This document shows, one piece after another, positions 60,226 to 64,000 of a stretch of DNA of 64,000 nt (the stretch's first letter is position 1; each line of letters opens with the position of its first letter). Origin of the DNA: Miltoncostaea sp963771025 (GTDB lineage Bacteria > Actinomycetota > Thermoleophilia > Miltoncostaeales > Miltoncostaeaceae); assembly GCA_963771025.1 (NCBI GenBank), contig CAVYRL010000008.1:496001-560000 (forward strand), in the 5' to 3' direction. The position numbers and the translations under genes are program-made. The notes under the pieces were generated by a model. The model saw only the letters and a list, made by a program, of their open reading frames with translations. It ran no database searches and was not told the DNA's origin.

Positions 60226-61527
60226 TCAGGGCTCCCGGGACCGGTAGCGCAGGGCGAGCGCGATGCGCGCGAGCGAGGTCGGGTGGGTCCCGAACCAGAG
60301 CTGGATCGCCTCGGGCGGATCGGGCACGCCCAGGCTGCGCTCGGTGAGCCCCTGCTGCAGCGCGATGTCGGCCGAGGGGTCGTGCGAGAGCTGCAGCCCC
60401 TGCCAGTCGGCCTCGCTCTCGTAGGCCCGGCTGACCCAGTTGGCGAGCGGAGTGCTCAGCGTCGTGATGACGGCCACCGAGGCGGCGGCGATCGCCAGCC
60501 GGCGCAGCACCAGGTTGGTGCCGTCCGCGTCGCGGCCGGCCTTCGCGTATCCGGTGCGCCACCCGACCACGGCGAACACCAGCAGCAACCCGGGGACCGC
60601 GAGCACGGCTCCCCAGGTGCTGCCCTTCAGCACGTGGTTCTTCTCGACGTGGGCGAGCTCGTGGGCCACGACCATCCGCACCTCGTCGGGGGGGAAATCG
60701 CGCAGCAGGGTGTCGTAGAGGACGATGTGGCGGCTGCCCCCGAGCCCCGAGACGTAGGCGTTGGCCGCCGTGGTGCGGGCGCTGGCGTCGTTGACCTTCA
60801 CGTCGTCGGCGCTGACACCGGCACGTCGTGCCAGGTCGAGGATCTGCGCCGAGAGAGCCGGATCCCTGAGCGGTTCGGTGCGCTGGAAGAGCGGCTCGAT
60901 CAGCACCGGCGACAGCAGCGACGAGAGGTAGATGAAGGCGCCCACGACGCCGGCCATGGCGAGCCACCAGAGGCGCGGCGCGCGCGCGATCAGGACGGCG
61001 GCGCCGGCGCCCAGGATCGCCGAGATGAGCAGCTGGATGCCGAGCCCCTTGCCCACGTCGGCGAGCCAGCCCGCGACACCCTGGGTGACGATCCCGTAGT
61101 CGCGGCCCCAGGCGTAGCGCGCGATGCCCAGAGGGAGGGTCACGAGGAACGTGACGAGCGACAGGCCCACGCCGAAGATCAGCCCGGCCGCCCAGGGACG
61201 CCCGCGCGCGATGCGCACCACGCCCGGGCGCCAGCGCCCGCCGATCAGCGCGACGCCGAGCGCGGCGAGCGCGGCGAGCGGGATGCCGGCGACCGCCATC
61301 GTCCAGATGCCGCGACGGTACTCGCGGCTGCGGGCCAGCTCGGCGGGGTCGAACCAGTCCGTGAGCGGCGCCGGATCGACGTCCGGGACGCCCGAGCTCC
61401 ACAGGCGCCAGCGCATCAGGGCCACGGCGCCCACGGCGCCCGCGACGGCCACCCCGGCGAGCGCGGCGGACCTGCGCCTCGGCTCACTCGGCAGCCAGCG
61501 GGTAGGCCTCAGCCGCGGTCGGCGCAC
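60226..61527 (-). CDS. M48 (Ste24/CaaX-type) membrane zinc protease
   Basis: 433 residues with seven or so membrane helices. The zinc motif is VVAHELAHVEKNHV (HExxH), and the distal Glu lies in SRAYESEADWQGLQL. SARTTAANAYVSGLGGSRHI precedes it, as in Ste24-type members. It degrades or processes membrane proteins. The GTG starting VRRPRLRPTRW is used. It is divergent from the phosphoesterase gene and directly upstream of rlmH. Confidence 0.9.
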   Translation of the reverse strand: MRRPRLRPTRWLPSEPRRRSAALAGVAVAGAVGAVALMRWRLWSSGVPDVDPAPLTDWFDPAELARSREYRRGIWTMAVAGIPLAALAALGVALIGGRWRPGVVRIARGRPWAAGLIFGVGLSLVTFLVTLPLGIARYAWGRDYGIVTQGVAGWLADVGKGLGIQLLISAILGAGAAVLIARAPRLWWLAMAGVVGAFIYLSSLLSPVLIEPLFQRTEPLRDPALSAQILDLARRAGVSADDVKVNDASARTTAANAYVSGLGGSRHIVLYDTLLRDFPPDEVRMVVAHELAHVEKNHVLKGSTWGAVLAVPGLLLVFAVVGWRTGYAKAGRDADGTNLVLRRLAIAAASVAVITTLSTPLANWVSRAYESEADWQGLQLSHDPSADIALQQGLTERSLGVPDPPEAIQLWFGTHPTSLARIALALRYRSREP

Positions 61528-61573
61528 CCGACTATCGTAGCTCCCGGTCCGCAACGCTCCGGAAGGATCCGTC

Positions 61574-62308
61574 ACGCCCCCGATCGCCATCCTCAGCGAC
61601 ATCCACGGCAACCGCCAGGCGCTGGAGGCCACCCTGCGCGCCGTGCGCGAGGCCGGCGCGCGGTCGTGGTGGTGCCTCGGCGATCTGGTGGGCTACGGCG
61701 CCGACCCGGCCCACTGCCTGGCGATCACCACCAGCGGGGCCGCGCGCTGCATCGCGGGCAACCACGATCTCGGCGTCACCGGCGAGGTGTCGCTCGACCT
61801 GTTCGCCGACCTCGCCCACGAGGCGATCATCTGGACCCGGGACGCGCTCGGCCCGGCCGGGCGCGCCAAGCTGCGCAACCTCCGCCCCTCCGACGAGAGC
61901 GACGGCGTGCCCCTCTACCACGCCAGCCCGCGGGATCCGGTGTGGGAGTACATCGTCTCGGTGGAGCAGGCCCGCGCCGCCCTGGAGCACCGCCGGGTGC
62001 CCCTCACCCTGGTCGGGCACACCCACATCCCCTTCTCCTGGAAACTCACACCGGACGGCGCCATGGAGAGCCACGGGGTGCCGGCCACCGGCGTGCTGGA
62101 CCTGAGCGAGGGCCGCTGGCTCGTCAACCCGGGCTCGGTCGGTCAGCCGCGCGACCGCGACGCGCGCGCCGCATGGGCGCTGTACTCCCCCGAGGACCAG
62201 ACGATCGCCTTCCACCGCACCCCCTATGACGTGGCCGGCGCGCAGAACGCGATCCTCGAGGCCGGGCTCCCCTCCCTGCTGGCCCACCGACTGGCCGAGG
62301 GCCGGTGA
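61574..62308 (+). CDS. Calcineurin-like metallophosphoesterase; non-canonical start
   Basis: The metal-binding sequence begins IAILSDIHGNRQALEATL, then WCLGDLVGYGADP and CIAGNHDLGVTG, and later LTLVGHTHIPFSW and VNPGSVGQPRDRD, all standard MPE (YfcE-like) motifs. The first ATG/GTG would remove the DIHGN site. In frame upstream only ACG (61574), GTC or further codons after GGAAGG are available before a TAG. So the start is ACG or the codon has been misread. It overlaps the next gene (GTGA). Confidence 0.88.
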   Translation, partial: TPPIAILSDIHGNRQALEATLRAVREAGARSWWCLGDLVGYGADPAHCLAITTSGAARCIAGNHDLGVTGEVSLDLFADLAHEAIIWTRDALGPAGRAKLRNLRPSDESDGVPLYHASPRDPVWEYIVSVEQARAALEHRRVPLTLVGHTHIPFSWKLTPDGAMESHGVPATGVLDLSEGRWLVNPGSVGQPRDRDARAAWALYSPEDQTIAFHRTPYDVAGAQNAILEAGLPSLLAHRLAEGR

Positions 62309-63471
62309 CCGGGGGCGGCGCGTATCTGGACCACGCCGCCGCGTCGCCCCTCGATCCACGCGTGCGCGACGCGATGGCGCCGTTCACCGGCCGGGACTTC
62401 GGCAGCCCGTCGAGCCTCCACGATTGGGGCCGGCGCCCGGCCGAGGCCCTGGAGCGGGCGCGCGAGCAGGTGGCCGCCCTGGTGGGATGCGACCCGGAGT
62501 GGGTGATCTTCACCTCGGGAGCGACCGAGGCGCGCAACCTGGCGATCCACGGCCTGCTGGCCGGCAACCGCACGCTCGGACGCCACGCGGTCGCGACGAC
62601 CGTCGAGCACCCGGCCGCGCTGGCCGCCCTGCGCAGCGCCGCCCGCGAGGGCGGCGAGCTCGACCTGGTCGGCGTGGACGGCATGGGACGGGTGGCGCCC
62701 GCCGACCTCGCCGCCGCGATCCGTGACGACACCGCTCTGGTGCACCTGGTTCACGGACAGCCCGACATCGGGACGCTCCAGGACCTGCCCCCGCTGATCG
62801 GCGCCGTCCGCGCGCGGAGCGCCGAGACGCGCCTGGTGGTGGACGCCGGCGAGACGGCCGGCCTGGTGCCCCTCGACATCGGCGCGCTGGGCGCGGACGC
62901 GCTCGTGCTGGGCGGCGGCTCCATCGGGGGACCGCCATGGACCGGCGCTCTGGTACTCCGCCCCGGCGCCCGGCTGCATCCGCTCATCGAGGGCGGCCTG
63001 CAGGAGCACGGCAAACGGGCGGGTGCGGAGGACATGCCGGGCATCGTCGCCCTCGGCGCCGCGGCCCAGATCGCGCGGGCCGAGATGGAGACCCGCCGCG
63101 CGACGATGGCTCCGCTGACGATGCGTCTCACCGCCGGGCTGCTGGGGGTGGACGACGTGCGCCTCAACGGCGATCCCGACGCCCGCATCCCCGGCCACGT
63201 CCAGGTGTCTGCCGGATGGGTCGAGGGCGAGAGCCTGTGCCTGGCGCTGGCCGCGCGCGGCGTCGCGGTGTCGCCGGGATCGGCGTGCACCGCGCATGCG
63301 GGCAAGGCCGCGCCGGTGCTGGAGGCGATCGGGCTGGAGGCGCCCTGGACCCACTCGGCGGTGCTCTTCAGCCTGCGCGCCACCACCACCCGGGTCGAGG
63401 TGGACCGGGCGATCGGCGCCTTCGCCGAGTCGGTGGCGGTGCTGCGCGGCATGAGCCCGCTGCTGCCATGA
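62305..63471 (+). CDS. Cysteine-desulfurase-fold protein lacking the PLP lysine
   Basis: 388 residues with the fold of IscS/NifS: YLDHAAASPLDPRVRDAM, FTSGATEARNLAIHG, His in VEHPAAL (about 102), Asp180 in VVDAGETAGL, and catalytic Cys328 in SPGSACTAHAGK. The segment expected as SGHKIGGP reads GGGSIGGP, so PLP-binding Lys is Ser206 and the preceding His is Gly. The usual Gln before it is Glu183. It therefore cannot make the normal internal aldimine. It overlaps tusA by ATGA. Possible roles are a sulfur carrier/scaffold or a divergent chemistry. Confidence 0.88.
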   Translation: MTGGGAYLDHAAASPLDPRVRDAMAPFTGRDFGSPSSLHDWGRRPAEALERAREQVAALVGCDPEWVIFTSGATEARNLAIHGLLAGNRTLGRHAVATTVEHPAALAALRSAAREGGELDLVGVDGMGRVAPADLAAAIRDDTALVHLVHGQPDIGTLQDLPPLIGAVRARSAETRLVVDAGETAGLVPLDIGALGADALVLGGGSIGGPPWTGALVLRPGARLHPLIEGGLQEHGKRAGAEDMPGIVALGAAAQIARAEMETRRATMAPLTMRLTAGLLGVDDVRLNGDPDARIPGHVQVSAGWVEGESLCLALAARGVAVSPGSACTAHAGKAAPVLEAIGLEAPWTHSAVLFSLRATTTRVEVDRAIGAFAESVAVLRGMSPLLP

Positions 63472-63692
63472 GCGAGCGGATCGTCGACGCCCTCGGCACG
63501 TGGTGCCCGGTGCCGATCCACCTCATCGACCGCGCCGCCCGGCGCGCCCAGGCGGGCGACGTGCTGGAGCTGCTGGCCGACGACCCTCTGATCGAGGTTG
63601 ACCTGCCGGCGTGGTGCCACAGCTCGGGCCATCGGCTGCTGGAGCTGCGCGAGGACGGCGCGGCCTACCTGGCGCGGGTCAGGGTGATGTGA
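63468..63692 (+). CDS. tusA: TusA-family sulfur carrier
   Basis: 74 residues. IVDALGTWCPVPIHLIDRA holds the active Cys13 in the CPxP motif; VLELLADDPLIEVDLPAWC and the final strands complete the two-layer fold. A second conserved-looking Cys sits in WCHSSGH. TusA accepts persulfide sulfur from a cysteine desulfurase for tRNA thiolation or cofactor synthesis. Co-translation with the lysine-less desulfurase suggests they bind each other. Confidence 0.92.
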   Translation: MSERIVDALGTWCPVPIHLIDRAARRAQAGDVLELLADDPLIEVDLPAWCHSSGHRLLELREDGAAYLARVRVM

Positions 63693-63701
63693 CGGGGGAG
63701 G

Positions 63702-64000
63702 CTAGTCCAGCTCGGCGAGTCTGGCGCGGACCAGATCCTCCAGCAGATCTCCATCGACGTCCCAATCGACGGGGATCTGAAAGACGTTCTTCAAGACGAC
63801 GAGGTTCCCCAGCCTCGCCCTGAAGTCGTCGATCACACGGGGGCTCCAGGGTGAGATCGTCAGGTGGTTCGTGTAGGCGGCAAGGCCGACGACGTACTTC
63901 CCATCCCGGTGGATGTTGGGCACGTTCCACGCGATCTTCGCCTCCAGCTCCGGGAACCGGGAGAGGATCAGACCGACGACGGACCTGAGGGTCCTCTCCT
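63702..64000 (-). CDS. DUF1801/YdhG-like protein, 5' end off the window
   Basis: 99 residues visible, entering from the right edge. IAWNVPNIHRDGKYVVGLA, then HLTISPWSPRVIDDF and VFQIPVDWDVDGDLL match the frataxin-like YdhG/DUF1801 fold. A GTG at 63923 exists but lies mid-domain, so the gene starts beyond the window. It may bind iron or another ligand. Convergent with tusA. Confidence 0.82.
   Translation of the reverse strand, partial: ERTLRSVVGLILSRFPELEAKIAWNVPNIHRDGKYVVGLAAYTNHLTISPWSPRVIDDFRARLGNLVVLKNVFQIPVDWDVDGDLLEDLVRARLAELD

Noticed and set aside
1..64000. CRISPR array
   Set aside because: No regularly spaced repeats of 24-40 bp and no cas-like genes were found anywhere in the window.

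Overview
The window is about 70% G+C, uses many GTG starts, and has tightly packed genes with 1-4 bp stop/start overlaps. Together with an F420-type (deazaflavin) nitroreductase, BTAD/SARP-type regulators, an SSI-like inhibitor and zinc-ribbon/cyclase/ATPase/TPR giants, this points to an Actinomycetota chromosome. A deep lineage such as Thermoleophilia is a plausible guess, but no rRNA or marker set in the window settles it.

Layout. 1-3.0 kb: the kdp potassium system on the minus strand (kdpD-kdpE-micro-ORF-kdpF-kdpA, the last running off the edge), with a direct-repeat array just upstream of the micro-ORF/kdpF. 3-13.4 kb: an ABC exporter, a GYD protein, a nucleoside deoxyribosyltransferase-like protein, a PAP2 membrane protein, an aldo/keto reductase, an MFS drug exporter divergent from an OmpR-type two-component pair, and a DMT-like transporter. 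13.4-18 kb: a cupin, an ATL-AlkA fusion overlapping a Nudix hydrolase, a deazaflavin oxidoreductase, a second aldo/keto reductase and an MBL-like protein. 18.2-21.3 kb: a TetR-ABC-permease operon whose first gene starts inside a perfect 15-bp inverted repeat. 21.4-28.5 kb: a cupin, a glutamine-synthetase homologue, and two cation-transporter units, one controlled by a CadC-like ArsR repressor; then OsmC, a zinc ribbon and DUF998. 29-38.4 kb: a soluble CorA-like domain fused to a SARP regulator, a class III aminotransferase, and two large cyclase/ATPase proteins with opposite domain order flanking a methyltransferase. 38.9-48.4 kb: two AtsA-like sulfatases, CbiX, a DUF6325-type pair, an SDR and a GNAT.

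48.7-56.7 kb is probably an integrated island. A 47-bp perfect direct repeat of the 3' half of tRNA-Gly(CCC) lies at 48717-48763, and the intact tRNA sits at the other end. Between them are assorted enzymes, an IS3-like remnant, a diverged tRNA 3'-half, and a phage-like trio (small protein, recombinase-type HTH protein, HNH endonuclease). 56.8-64 kb returns to core genes: argS, an SSI-like lipoprotein, rlmH, an M48 protease, and an operon of metallophosphoesterase, a cysteine-desulfurase-fold protein that has lost the PLP lysine, and TusA.

Two caveats run through the window. Several genes show single-base frameshifts, many at short G or C runs. Five genes have no ATG/GTG/TTG before their conserved N-terminus. 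Both patterns may be sequencing error or biology and should be checked against reads. The strongest candidates for something new are the CorA-SARP fusion, the lysine-less desulfurase/TusA operon, the ATL-AlkA fusion, the start-codon operator of the TetR operon, and the tRNA-Gly island.
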